Below, piece after piece: positions 1 through 6,999 of a stretch of 16,489 bases of DNA. The translations under genes were made by a program, and so were the position numbers. The DNA comes from an uncultured Clostridia bacterium (GTDB lineage Bacteria > Bacillota > Clostridia > Christensenellales > Aristaeellaceae), in the NCBI GenBank assembly GCA_934647235.1, contig CAKUFG010000039.1, forward strand, positions 1 through 16,489, written 5' to 3'. The notes beneath the pieces were generated by a model, which ran no database searches, had not been told where the DNA came from, and worked only from the letters and a program-made list of their open reading frames with translations. How positions within the stretch are numbered: the stretch's first letter is position 1; every line of letters starts with the position of its first letter.

Positions 1-562
1 GCCTGCGGTGCTCCGCCGCGGGCAGCGATTCCAGGGGAAACGGCACGGGCGAAGCGGGCGTTTTTCCGGCCTTTGCCGCCTGCATGGCCGCAGCCATCAG
101 CTGCCGCGCGCCGCGCCCCGTGCGGGCGTTGATGGATATGCAGGGCACGCCCAGACGCGCCTGCAGACGCTGGATATCCAGCGCGCCGCCCGCCTTTGTC
201 AGGGCCTCTGTCATGTTCAGCGCCAGCACCAGCGGCCGCCCCAGCGCAAGCAGCTCCAGCGTCAGGTACAGTCCGCGCTGCAGGCAGGCCGCGTCCAGCA
301 CCTGAATGACCGCGTCGGGCTTTTCCCGCAGGATATAATCGCGCGTCACGGCCTCCTCGCGCGTATACGGGGTCAGCGAATACGCGCCGGGCAGGTCGAC
401 GATCCGCACCGCCGCCCCCTGCTGATAGGCGGGCAGCAGTCTGCCCACGCGCCGCTCCACCGTAACGCCGGGATAGTTGCCCACATGCTCGGCCGCGCCG
501 GTCAGCAGATTAAACAGCGTTGTCTTGCCGGCGTTCTGATTGCCGCACAGCGCCGCGATCAT
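1..562 (-). CDS. feoB: Ferrous iron transporter FeoB, N-terminal part (first feo locus, runs off left edge)
   Basis: FeoB is an inner-membrane Fe(II) transporter with a cytosolic N-terminal GTPase domain. Only the first 187 codons are present, covering that G domain; the membrane part lies beyond base 1. Visible motifs are G1 GNQNAGKTT (residues 7-15), the GVT switch (32-34) and G3 DLPG (56-59). The G4 motif, normally NxxD, reads NMTE (116-119), and the G5 region reads INARTGRG where the second FeoB in this window has ISAANGEG. Asp-to-Glu in G4 and Ser-to-Asn in G5 both affect residues that read the guanine base. The start codon at 562-560 overlaps the feoA stop as ATGA, which suggests translational coupling. 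The fold assignment is certain. Whether this paralogue is a normal GTPase or iron transporter is open. Confidence 0.93.
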   Translation of the reverse strand, partial: MIAALCGNQNAGKTTLFNLLTGAAEHVGNYPGVTVERRVGRLLPAYQQGAAVRIVDLPGAYSLTPYTREEAVTRDYILREKPDAVIQVLDAACLQRGLYLTLELLALGRPLVLALNMTEALTKAGGALDIQRLQARLGVPCISINARTGRGARQLMAAAMQAAKAGKTPASPVPFPLESLPAAEHRR

Positions 563-780
563 GGCGCAACCTCCACAAGGTCGGCCTCCTCGCGCCGCAG
601 GGAAAGGGTGTACCCGCGCAGCCGCACCGCCATGGGGTCGCCGCCCGGCGCGCAGAATACCTTGACCACCCTTGCGGGCGGCAGAAAGCCCAGATCCATC
701 AGGCGGATGGACAGCGCGTCTGTGCCCAGAATAGCCCGGATCCGGGCGGATTGACCATATTCCAGCTCTGATAAGCGCAT
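559..780 (-). CDS. feoA: FeoA family SH3-like protein (first feo locus)
   Basis: This is a small cytosolic protein of 73 residues, the usual FeoA length, with the SH3-like beta-barrel pattern. It starts MRLSELEYGQ, continues with the conserved RLMDLGFLPPARV turn (about 26-38) and GGDPMAV (46-52), and ends with a charged strand. FeoA assists FeoB in Fe(II) uptake, probably by binding its cytosolic face. The start at 780 is preceded by a GGGAGGAG ribosome site (plus-strand 786-794). Its TGA stop overlaps the feoB start, so the pair is one transcript. It is clearly divergent from the second FeoA in this window (11750-11980), so the two loci look like old paralogues or separate acquisitions rather than a recent duplication. 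Confidence 0.93.
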   Translation of the reverse strand: MRLSELEYGQSARIRAILGTDALSIRLMDLGFLPPARVVKVFCAPGGDPMAVRLRGYTLSLRREEADLVEVAP

Positions 781-806
781 TTTTTCTCCTCCCGGCGCGA
801 AGATTT

Positions 807-846
807 ACGATTGACGATTGCTCAAAACGCCGTTTTGTGCTACTAT
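807..846. promoter_or_regulatory. Divergent promoter/operator region between feoA and the exported-protein gene
   Basis: On the plus strand TTGCTC (818-823), a 17-bp gap and TACTAT (841-846) form a reasonable sigma-A promoter for the gene at 888. A perfect 15-bp palindrome, CAAAACG-C-CGTTTTG (823-837), fills most of the spacer. Next to it are two tandem copies of ACGATTG (807-813 and 814-820). Read on the minus strand, TATAGT (846-841) could be a -10 for feoA, which would put the palindrome over the feoA start site, but I see no good -35 for it. The palindrome is a candidate operator that could act on both genes. The binding protein is unknown. Confidence 0.5.
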
Positions 847-887
847 ATGAGATGAAAAGTTCTGCAATCCGTGGGAGGCATTGAGCG

Positions 888-2429
888 ATGAAAAAAATCT
901 GCCTGGTTCTGCTTGCTGCTGTGCTGACGCTGCTGTGCGTGGGCGCGTGCGCCGACAGCTATCACTTTGCCGATATATACATGACGCTGGATGTGCCGGG
1001 GGATATCTATACTACCCAGCTGACGCCTGAAAACCTGGCCGCCAACGAGAGCTTCATCGCGGGCCTTGGCGAAACGGTGGACAGCATGAAGGAAAAGTTC
1101 ACCCAGCAGGGCATCCGCCTGATTGCCTATGATACTGCGCACGGCCGCACGCTGGTGGTGACCGCCGTGCAGGACGCGCAGTCCAGAGAGCTTTACGATA
1201 TCAACGAGCAGACGGCCGATACCCGCGCGTCCTACCGCGCCAACCACTCCAACGGCACCTACTGCGGCGCGCTGGGGTATAAGTTTGAATCCTGCGAGTG
1301 GAAAAACTTCGGTACCGAGCAGGGGCGCTTCCTGATGCTCAAATACGCCCTGCGCGAGGGCGGGCAGGTAACGCGCCGCGGCCTGTGGCGGCGCACCATC
1401 CGCAACGGCTACACCATCACGCTGGATATGCAGGCGGTTGGCCGCCAGGTGACGGCGGGGGATATCACCGCCATGAACAAGCTGCAGGATACCATCTCCT
1501 TTACCCAGGCCGAGGCTTCGCCCGACGCACCGCTGGCGCTGACCTTTACCGCCCCGCCGCCGGAGTTTACCAACAGCGCCGGCTTTACCATCAAGGGCGT
1601 TACCCGCGCTGGCTCGACGGTGCTGGCCGCCTATGTATCGATGAAGGGCGAAAGCAAAACCTTCAGCACCCAGGCGGACGGCAAGGGCGCGTTCAAGCTG
1701 GACGTATCCCTGCCCGGCAAGGATCTGTACAACATGATCGTCACCGTCCTGGCCGCCGAGGGCACGGAAAATGAAGAAGAAATCAGCCAGAATTTCCAGG
1801 TGGAATACGATCCTACCCTGCTGCCGGTGACGTTTACCTCGGCCTTCCCCAGCAACTTTACGGCGGACAGCTTCAAGCTGGCCGGCACCACGCTGTCGGG
1901 CGTGAGCGTGCAGCTGGAGGTAAACGGAAAGCTGCAGACCAAGCAGACCGGCAACGCCAAAACCTTCGCCTTTACGGTGGATACCTCCAAGGAAGGCAGC
2001 TATGAAATCCTGCTTACCTTCACCAAGAAGAACTACGCCACGCGGGTGTTCAACTATACCATTGCGCGCGTGATGGACGCAGACGCGCAGCGGCAGAGCA
2101 TCCGCGCCTCGGCGATTGCGCCCACGTACTCCAAGCTGAAGAACTCCGCCGCCTACTATGAGGGCAAAACGGTGCGGGCGAACGGCTATATCGTATCCGT
2201 GGAGCAGGGCTCGGGCGAGTGGTTGATCACCTTCGCAACTCAGAAAAAGGGTGAGAATTATTCCGATTACATCATGGTGCTTTCCGATACCGAGGTAACG
2301 CTGGCCGCCGGTACGCGCGCCACATTGTACGGCACGGGCGCGGGCACCTACAAGACCCCTGCGGACAATGATAAAACCATCGTGTATCCCAAGGTTTCTT
2401 TGTCCTTTTTTGACGAGATGAGCAATTGA
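888..2429 (+). CDS. Exported protein with two Ig-like segments and OB-like C-terminal domain, function unknown
   Basis: The protein has 513 residues. A Lys-Lys N-terminus and hydrophobic stretch (residues 2-19) form a signal sequence ending ACA-D at 20-23. Because VGAC also resembles a weak lipobox, C21 could be lipidated. Residues about 24-205 form a mixed alpha/beta domain I do not recognise. Two beta-rich segments, about 213-305 and 309-395, alternate hydrophobic and polar residues and end in strands of the AAEG / NYTI kind, like bacterial Ig-like folds. The C-terminal part (about 400-513) contains YYEGKTVRANGYI and later TLYGTGAG, a pattern typical of OB-like barrels. It is expected to act outside the membrane. 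The GGGAGG site at 873-878 supports this start. It is transcribed alone, with no clear terminator before the next promoter. Confidence 0.85.
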   Translation: MKKICLVLLAAVLTLLCVGACADSYHFADIYMTLDVPGDIYTTQLTPENLAANESFIAGLGETVDSMKEKFTQQGIRLIAYDTAHGRTLVVTAVQDAQSRELYDINEQTADTRASYRANHSNGTYCGALGYKFESCEWKNFGTEQGRFLMLKYALREGGQVTRRGLWRRTIRNGYTITLDMQAVGRQVTAGDITAMNKLQDTISFTQAEASPDAPLALTFTAPPPEFTNSAGFTIKGVTRAGSTVLAAYVSMKGESKTFSTQADGKGAFKLDVSLPGKDLYNMIVTVLAAEGTENEEEISQNFQVEYDPTLLPVTFTSAFPSNFTADSFKLAGTTLSGVSVQLEVNGKLQTKQTGNAKTFAFTVDTSKEGSYEILLTFTKKNYATRVFNYTIARVMDADAQRQSIRASAIAPTYSKLKNSAAYYEGKTVRANGYIVSVEQGSGEWLITFATQKKGENYSDYIMVLSDTEVTLAAGTRATLYGTGAGTYKTPADNDKTIVYPKVSLSFFDEMSN

Positions 2430-2474
2430 TATTCTGCAAATTTATAAAAAGTTGCACAGACGAGCAGAATGCGC

Positions 2475-2503
2475 TTCCATTCCCATGACTTTTTGTGTAT
2501 AAT
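2475..2503 (+). promoter_or_regulatory. Promoter of the PRPP synthetase operon
   Basis: A perfect TATAAT -10 lies at 2498-2503. The best -35 at 17-bp spacing is TTCCAT (2475-2480), which is poor. Transcription would start near 2510, about 40 bases before the GTG start codon. Confidence 0.55.
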
Positions 2504-2535
2504 AGAGTCGAATCGTGCAAACCAACACAATATAT

Positions 2536-2541
2536 GGAGGG
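2536..2541 (+). promoter_or_regulatory. Ribosome binding site that sets the prs start at GTG 2550
   Basis: GGAGGG lies 8 bases before the GTG at 2550. The longer reading from ATG 2469 has no such site and begins upstream of the TATAAT at 2498-2503, so it would not be transcribed from that promoter. Confidence 0.75.
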
Positions 2542-2549
2542 ATGCTGAC

Positions 2550-3761
2550 GTGACTCGCTTGTTGACAACGTGGGAGAAGGACCCCACCAGCGTGCCGGTC
2601 GGCCCGCTTGGCATTATCGCCATGGCGGGCTGTGAGGAAATCGGTGAGAAAATCAACCAGTGGCTGCTCAAATGGCACAGCCTGCAGGAGCTTCAGGACG
2701 AAGAGTACTATACCAGCCCCGGACTGAACCGCGATACTTTTCTTGTAAAGGCCTACTGCCCGCGCTTCGGCACGGGCGAGGGCAAGGCGGTGCTGCGCGA
2801 AAGCGTGCGCGGCATGGACCTGTATATCCTTGTGGATGTTTGCGCGCATAACGTGCATTACAACATGTATGGGCAGGAAGTGCCCATGTCCCCGGACGAT
2901 CACTTCCAGGATCTCAAGCGCATTATCGGCGCAATCGGCGGCAAGGCCAAGCGCGTCACCGTGGTGATGCCCATGCTGTACGAAAGCCGCCAGCACCGCC
3001 GCACCAGCCGCGAAAGCCTGGACTGCGCCATGGGCCTGCAGGAGCTGGTCAACATGGGCATCCGCGATATCATCACCTTCGACGCGCATGATCCCCGCAT
3101 GGTAAACGCCGTGCCGCTGATCGGCTTTGAAAACGTCATGCCCAACTACCAGATGCTCAAGGCGCTGCTGCGCGAGGAAAAGGACCTGCACATTGACAAA
3201 TCCCATATGATGGTCGTCAGCCCCGACGAGGGCGCGGTACAGCGCAATATCTTCTATTCCGCCGTGCTGTCGCTGGACATGGGCATGTTCTATAAGCGCC
3301 GCGACTATACCACCGTGATCAACGGCCGCAACCCCATCGTGGCGCATGAATACCTGGGCGCGGACGTAGAGGGCAAGGACATCCTGGTGGCGGACGATAT
3401 GCTGGCTTCGGGCGACAGCATGATCGATCTGTGCAAGGAGCTCAAGGCCCGCAAGGCCAACCGCATCTATGCGCTGACCACCTTCGCGTTCTTCACCTCC
3501 GGCATCGAGGCGTTCCGCAAGGCCTACGACGAGGGCCTGCTGACCCGCGTTGTCGCTACCAACCTGACCTATCGCCGGCCTGAGCTGGCGAACGAGCCGT
3601 GGTTTATCCAGGCGGATATGAGCAAGTACATCTCCTACCTGATCGCCACCCTCAATCATGACCGCTCGCTGCACGAGCTGCTGAATCCCTATAACCGCAT
3701 CAAGGCCCTGCTGGATCGCTACCACAACGAGCAGGCGGCTACGGGGATCACCATGGTGTAA
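2550..3761 (+). CDS. prs: Ribose-phosphate pyrophosphokinase (PRPP synthetase), long clostridial form
   Basis: The enzyme makes PRPP from ribose 5-phosphate and ATP, feeding nucleotide, histidine and NAD synthesis in the cytosol. The product has 403 residues against about 315 for the classical enzyme; the extra length is at both ends. Family landmarks in order are the MPMLYESRQHRRTSRES block (140-156), equivalent to the PYxxYARQDRK region; FDAHDPRM (178-185); VVSPDEGAVQRN (222-233); KRRDY (249-253); and the ribose-phosphate loop DILVADDMLASGDSMID (277-293). The loop has SGDS where the classical enzymes have TAGT, a variation I associate with this long subfamily. GTG at 2550 is chosen from the ribosome site. 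It heads a four-gene unit with a 9-base gap to the next gene. Assignment to the PRPP synthetase family is firm; activity of this long form is inferred. Confidence 0.9.
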   Translation: MTRLLTTWEKDPTSVPVGPLGIIAMAGCEEIGEKINQWLLKWHSLQELQDEEYYTSPGLNRDTFLVKAYCPRFGTGEGKAVLRESVRGMDLYILVDVCAHNVHYNMYGQEVPMSPDDHFQDLKRIIGAIGGKAKRVTVVMPMLYESRQHRRTSRESLDCAMGLQELVNMGIRDIITFDAHDPRMVNAVPLIGFENVMPNYQMLKALLREEKDLHIDKSHMMVVSPDEGAVQRNIFYSAVLSLDMGMFYKRRDYTTVINGRNPIVAHEYLGADVEGKDILVADDMLASGDSMIDLCKELKARKANRIYALTTFAFFTSGIEAFRKAYDEGLLTRVVATNLTYRRPELANEPWFIQADMSKYISYLIATLNHDRSLHELLNPYNRIKALLDRYHNEQAATGITMV

Positions 3762-3770
3762 TATTCAAAA

Positions 3771-4271
3771 ATGACTGAACAAGAAAAACATCTTCCGCAA
3801 ACCAATACAACCGAAACTGCGCCCGCCGCGAATGGGGAAACCGGCAAAAAGCCGGGCCTCATGCGCGGCGCGCGCGATTTTATCGAGAATACCTGGAGCA
3901 GCCTCAAGGGCAAGGATCTCAACCAGGCCGTGGAGGAGTTTACCAGCGAAATGACGCTGGTGGCCGAGGGCCTCAGCGAGGATCAGAACGCCCTGCGCCG
4001 CGACGGTGAAAAGCTGGCCGCGCGCATGGACAAGCTGGCCGAGCGTCAGAAAACCGGCGAGGACAGCATGAAGGCGCTTGAGGATCAGCTGGAGCAGGAG
4101 CGCAGGCGCGGCGACGCGCTGCAGAAGCGCCTGGACGATTTGGAAAAGGCCCTCAAGGCCAAGCCGGTCAAGCCTGGCCTGACTGCCATTCTGCGCCAGG
4201 CTACCTGGGGCGTGGGTATTATCTGCGCCGCCTGGGTGATCGTGGCGATTCTGAAGCTGATTGGAGGTTAA
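3771..4271 (+). CDS. Coiled-coil protein with C-terminal membrane anchor, unknown function
   Basis: I do not recognise a family. The 166-residue product has a polar, Thr/Glu-rich N-terminus (1-30), a long charged helical region with heptad-like spacing (about 68-130), then one hydrophobic segment (about 146-163) ending LKLIGG. That is the layout of a tail-anchored protein with a cytosolic coiled coil. It starts 9 bases after the prs stop and has no clear ribosome site of its own, so it may depend on re-initiation after prs. Only 3 bases separate it from the following gene, so the two are surely co-transcribed and may act together at the membrane. Confidence 0.8.
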   Translation: MTEQEKHLPQTNTTETAPAANGETGKKPGLMRGARDFIENTWSSLKGKDLNQAVEEFTSEMTLVAEGLSEDQNALRRDGEKLAARMDKLAERQKTGEDSMKALEDQLEQERRRGDALQKRLDDLEKALKAKPVKPGLTAILRQATWGVGIICAAWVIVAILKLIGG

Positions 4272-4274
4272 GCC

Positions 4275-4748
4275 ATGCCTTCCTTCAAAGAAATGGTGGA
4301 AAAGTACAAAAAGCGCCGTCATGATACCGTGGTGGACGCGGTGACGACCGGGCTTTCGCTGGCCGATAACGTGACGGTGGATCTGGGCCTGCTGGAGGAT
4401 ACCGGCGTGGCGACCGAAATTGCCGAGACGGTCAGCAATGTGCTGCCCTTCGCCGTGATTGCCGTGACCGAGCAGTGCAAGGTGCTGCTGGGCAAAAAGA
4501 CCGGCGCCGCCGGGGCGGGGGACGCGGCCTACCGCATGGTCAAGACCGGCGCGGCCATGGGCGTGGGCGCGGCGGTGACGGCTGCCGGGGCGGGCGCTGT
4601 GGTGGCGTTGCCTGCGGCGGTCAGCGCGCGGGTGATTATGGACCGCTATCGCGGCCATGCCCTGATGGGGCACCGCGTCAGCCTGCGTACCCAGCGCCTC
4701 AAGGCGCTCAATACAGCGCGGCTCAGCCGCACAAACGCGGGGGAATAA
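4275..4748 (+). CDS. Small Gly/Ala-rich protein of unknown function
   Basis: The product has 157 residues and matches no family I know. It opens with a basic amphipathic stretch (KEMVEKYKKRRHD, 5-17). A moderately hydrophobic region follows (about 53-65), then a Gly/Ala-rich run (about 92-116) with GxxxG-like spacing that could pack as a membrane or hairpin helix pair, and finally a basic C-terminus. No signal peptide is visible. TTGGAGG (4262-4268) is a good ribosome site. The 3-base gaps on both sides place it firmly within the prs operon. A membrane-associated partner of the preceding coiled-coil protein is a guess from context only. Confidence 0.78.
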   Translation: MPSFKEMVEKYKKRRHDTVVDAVTTGLSLADNVTVDLGLLEDTGVATEIAETVSNVLPFAVIAVTEQCKVLLGKKTGAAGAGDAAYRMVKTGAAMGVGAAVTAAGAGAVVALPAAVSARVIMDRYRGHALMGHRVSLRTQRLKALNTARLSRTNAGE

Positions 4749-4751
4749 GCC

Positions 4752-5279
4752 ATGCTGCTGCAATATCATGATCTGACCGTCCGCAACGCCACGCCCGCGG
4801 ATGCGCCGCAGCTGTCGCTGTGGTGGAACGATGGGCGCGTGATGGCGCATGCGGGCTTTCCGCTGGGCATCAATGAAACTGTGGAGAGCGTTGCGGATAA
4901 CCTGCGGCTGGATAACGAGCAGCACCGCAGGCTGATGATATTGCTGTCGGAAAGGCCGATTGGCGAAATGTGCTACCGCATGGTGGATGACAAAACGGCC
5001 GAAATCGGCATTAAAATCTGCGATTTTTCCCAGCAGAACAAGGGCTACGGAAAGATTTTGCTGAGCTTGCTGATCCGTGCGCTGTTTGACGATATGGGCT
5101 GCGAGCGGATTGTGCTGGATACCAACCTGACCAACCTGCGTGCCCGGCATGTATACGAGCGGCTGGGCTTTGAACGCCGGGGCGTGCGCAAGGATTGCTG
5201 GCTGGATCAGCTGGGCAATCTGCAGTCCGCCGTGGATTACAGCCTGACGCGCGAGCGCTTTGTCAGCTTTATCGTGTAA
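4752..5279 (+). CDS. GNAT family N-acetyltransferase (RimJ/RimL-like)
   Basis: The 175-residue protein has the GNAT fold: an N-terminal TVRNATPADAPQLSLWWND strand-helix (9-27), a central beta region with IGEMCYRMVDDKTAEIGIKI (70-89), the acetyl-CoA pyrophosphate loop QNKGYGK (95-101) and the late motif NLRARHVYERLGF (128-140). This most resembles the RimJ/RimL branch, which transfers acetyl groups from acetyl-CoA to protein N-termini or small amines. The substrate cannot be read from the sequence. It is the last gene of the prs unit, 3 bases after the previous gene. No clear terminator follows before the promoter at 5346. Confidence 0.88.
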   Translation: MLLQYHDLTVRNATPADAPQLSLWWNDGRVMAHAGFPLGINETVESVADNLRLDNEQHRRLMILLSERPIGEMCYRMVDDKTAEIGIKICDFSQQNKGYGKILLSLLIRALFDDMGCERIVLDTNLTNLRARHVYERLGFERRGVRKDCWLDQLGNLQSAVDYSLTRERFVSFIV

Positions 5280-5345
5280 AGACCGCCGCGTACAGCCGGA
5301 TCAGGATAGTCTTGAACAGAATACGAAAAATGTCGCTTTTTGCCC

Positions 5346-5374
5346 TTGACAAGGGCTGCGCTTCGTGGTAAACT
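5346..5374 (+). promoter_or_regulatory. Promoter of the uracil permease gene
   Basis: A perfect TTGACA -35 (5346-5351), a 17-bp spacer and TAAACT (5369-5374) preceded by TGG give an extended -10. The -35 sits inside the inverted repeat GCCCTT-GAC-AAGGGC (5342-5356). Transcription should begin near 5381, just upstream of the PyrR element. Confidence 0.82.
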
Positions 5375-5393
5375 CACCCCGACAACTGAATGC

Positions 5394-5492
5394 GTGTCCT
5401 TTAACCGCGGTCCAGAGAGGCCGGGAAGGCTGCAACACATCGCAGAAAAACTGTGTTTTATTGCCTTACCCTGCCCGGGTAAGGCTTTTTTT
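5394..5492 (+). promoter_or_regulatory. PyrR-dependent transcription attenuator (pyr leader)
   Basis: The leader holds all three alternative structures. The PyrR binding hairpin has the lower stem CCTT/AAGG (5398-5401 with 5426-5429) and the upper stem CGG/CCG (5408-5410 with 5421-5423) closing the conserved TCCAGAGAGG loop (5411-5420). The antiterminator can pair 5423-5430 (GGGAAGGC) with 5463-5470 (GCCTTACC) around an inner AACACA/TGTGTT stem (5434-5439 with 5452-5457). The terminator is 5463-5492. From what is known of PyrR, UMP-bound protein would hold the first hairpin, block antitermination and switch the permease off when pyrimidines are plentiful. Confidence 0.93.
5463..5492 (+). terminator. 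Intrinsic terminator of the PyrR attenuator
   Basis: A perfect 9-bp stem GCCTTACCC/GGGTAAGGC with loop TGCCC is followed by seven T. Its left arm is shared with the antiterminator. Confidence 0.93.
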
Positions 5493-5539
5493 CTGCAAAA
5501 GGCGCGCAGGGTTGATCTTACCGCATGGAGGGAACCCCA

Positions 5540-6877
5540 ATGAAACTGGTCTATGACGTCAATCAGAAGCCGCCCCTCAGGAAGAACCTTGTCTATGCCT
5601 TCCAGCAGCTGCTGGCCATCATGGCCGCCACCCTGCTGGTGCCCGTGCTGGCGGACAGCACTGGCCTGTACCTGAACCAGCCTGCCGCGCTGTTCGGCGC
5701 GGGCATGGGCACGCTGTTCTACATCTTCATCGCTACCCGCAAGAAGAGCCCCGTGTTCCTGGGCAGCTCCTTCGCCTTCATCAGCCCCCTGGCCGGCGCC
5801 TGCGCGTATGGCTTCATGGGCATCTTCGTCGGCTCCCTGTTCGCTGGCCTTGTGTATGTGCTCATCGCCCTGATCGTTAAAAAGACCGGCACTGCCTGGG
5901 TGACCAAGCTCCTGCCCCCCGTGGTCATCGGCCCCACCGTCGCCCTGATCGGCCTGAGCCTGTGCGGCAGCGCGGTGAACAACCTGAACAACACCGCCGC
6001 CGGCAGCTACAACCTGGTGGCCATCCTGGTAGGTCTGGTCGCCTTCTTCATCACCGTGTTCGCCTCCGTCAAGGGCACGCAGAGCATGAAGATGGTGCCC
6101 TTCATCATCGGCATCCTGGGCGCGTATGTGATCGCCCTGATCCTGACCTTCATCGGCCGTGCCTCCGGCTGCGAAACGCTGCAGCTGGTCAACCTGGCCG
6201 CCTTCGATAACGTGCAGCTGTTCAAGGTGCCGCGCTTCACCTTCCTGGGTATGTTCGGCGCTTATAAGGACGCTACCAACACCATCGGCAGCGCGGGCGA
6301 CGTGCTGAGCCTGTTCGTGCTCTTCGCCCCTGTGGCCTTCGTAACCCTGGCCGAGCATATTGCTGACCACGAGAACCTCTCCTCCATCATCGGCCATGAC
6401 CTGATTACCGATCCCGGCCTGGACCGCACCCTGCTGGGCGACGGCGCGGGCTCCATCGTGGGCGCGCTGTTCGGCGGCTGCCCCAATACCACCTACGGCG
6501 AGTCCGTCGGCTGCATCGCCATCACGGGCAACGCCTCCGTCAGCACCATCGCCATCGCTGCGGTCTACTGCGTGCTGCTCAGCTTCTTCGATCCCTTCGT
6601 CTGCTTCGTCAACTCCATCCCCACCTGCATCGTGGGCGGCGTGTGCATCGCGCTGTACGGCTTCATCGCGGTCAGCGGCCTGAAGATGATCCAGCCGGTT
6701 GACCTGAACGACCACCGCAACCTGTTCGTGGTCGCGGCCATCCTGGTGTGCGGCATCGGCGGCCTGACGCTCAACTTCGGCAGCGTGCAGATCAGCGCCA
6801 TCGCCACCGGCCTGATCGTGGGCATTCTGGTGAACGTGATCTTCAACCGCAGCAACGCTGGCAAAAAAACGGAATAA
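5540..6877 (+). CDS. pyrP/uraA: NCS2 family uracil permease
   Basis: This is a 445-residue polytopic membrane protein, expected to import uracil by proton symport. Family marks are FLGSSFAFISP (73-83) in the first half, FVTLAEHIADHENL (267-280) carrying E272 at the place of UraA Glu241, and CPNTTYGESVGCIAITG (314-330) with E321 at the place of UraA Glu290. Two inverted seven-helix-like halves are apparent. ATG 5540 is chosen over the in-frame ATG at 5525 because GGAGGG (5527-5532) lies 7 bases upstream of it. The PyrR attenuator argues for uracil rather than xanthine or urate. Codons are strongly C-ending compared with neighbours such as 4752-5279, consistent with high expression. Its own promoter and terminator make it monocistronic. 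Confidence 0.93.
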   Translation: MKLVYDVNQKPPLRKNLVYAFQQLLAIMAATLLVPVLADSTGLYLNQPAALFGAGMGTLFYIFIATRKKSPVFLGSSFAFISPLAGACAYGFMGIFVGSLFAGLVYVLIALIVKKTGTAWVTKLLPPVVIGPTVALIGLSLCGSAVNNLNNTAAGSYNLVAILVGLVAFFITVFASVKGTQSMKMVPFIIGILGAYVIALILTFIGRASGCETLQLVNLAAFDNVQLFKVPRFTFLGMFGAYKDATNTIGSAGDVLSLFVLFAPVAFVTLAEHIADHENLSSIIGHDLITDPGLDRTLLGDGAGSIVGALFGGCPNTTYGESVGCIAITGNASVSTIAIAAVYCVLLSFFDPFVCFVNSIPTCIVGGVCIALYGFIAVSGLKMIQPVDLNDHRNLFVVAAILVCGIGGLTLNFGSVQISAIATGLIVGILVNVIFNRSNAGKKTE

Positions 6878-6895
6878 CTCAAAAGCACCCAATCG

Positions 6896-6928
6896 ACGGG
6901 CCTGCAGTGCGCTGCGGCCCGTTTTTTT
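6896..6928 (+). terminator. Intrinsic terminator after the uracil permease
   Basis: The stem ACGGGCC/GGCCCGT (6896-6902 with 6916-6922) is extended by GCAG/CTGC after one bulge and followed by a T7 tract. Confidence 0.92.
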
Positions 6929-6933
6929 ATGGG

Positions 6934-6970
6934 ATGACAAACGCGCGCGTATTGATTATAATAGATCTAT
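6934..6970 (+). promoter_or_regulatory. Promoter of the TetR-family gene with overlapping palindrome
   Basis: ATGACA (6934-6939), a 17-bp spacer and a perfect TATAAT (6957-6962) form a strong promoter. The 10-bp palindrome ATAGATCTAT (6961-6970) overlaps the -10 and the start site, a position where a repressor could block its own gene. Confidence 0.78.
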
Positions 6971-6999
6971 GCACAAGACCTTGAGAAAGGAGACGCGGC

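Noticed and set aside
8..754. 248-codon plus-strand frame opposite feoA/feoB
   Set aside because: The minus strand encodes FeoA and the FeoB G domain with all landmarks. The plus frame is Arg/Gln-rich noise.
2434..2460. Terminator after the exported-protein gene (TGCAA..TTGCA)
   Set aside because: The stem is only 5 bp, AT-rich and without a T-tract.
2469..2549. N-terminal extension of prs to ATG 2469
   Set aside because: It begins upstream of the TATAAT -10 at 2498-2503 and has no ribosome site. The added residues do not resemble the family.
2442..5150. Long minus-strand frames (2442-3725 and 3765-5150) opposite the prs operon
   Set aside because: There are no motifs or ribosome sites, and the plus-strand genes have clear families, starts and tight spacing.
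5237..6940. 567-codon open frame on the minus strand opposite the uracil permease
   Set aside because: It is an antisense shadow of a strongly C-ending coding gene. The product is low-complexity His/Gly/Asp/Ala-rich, with no ribosome site.
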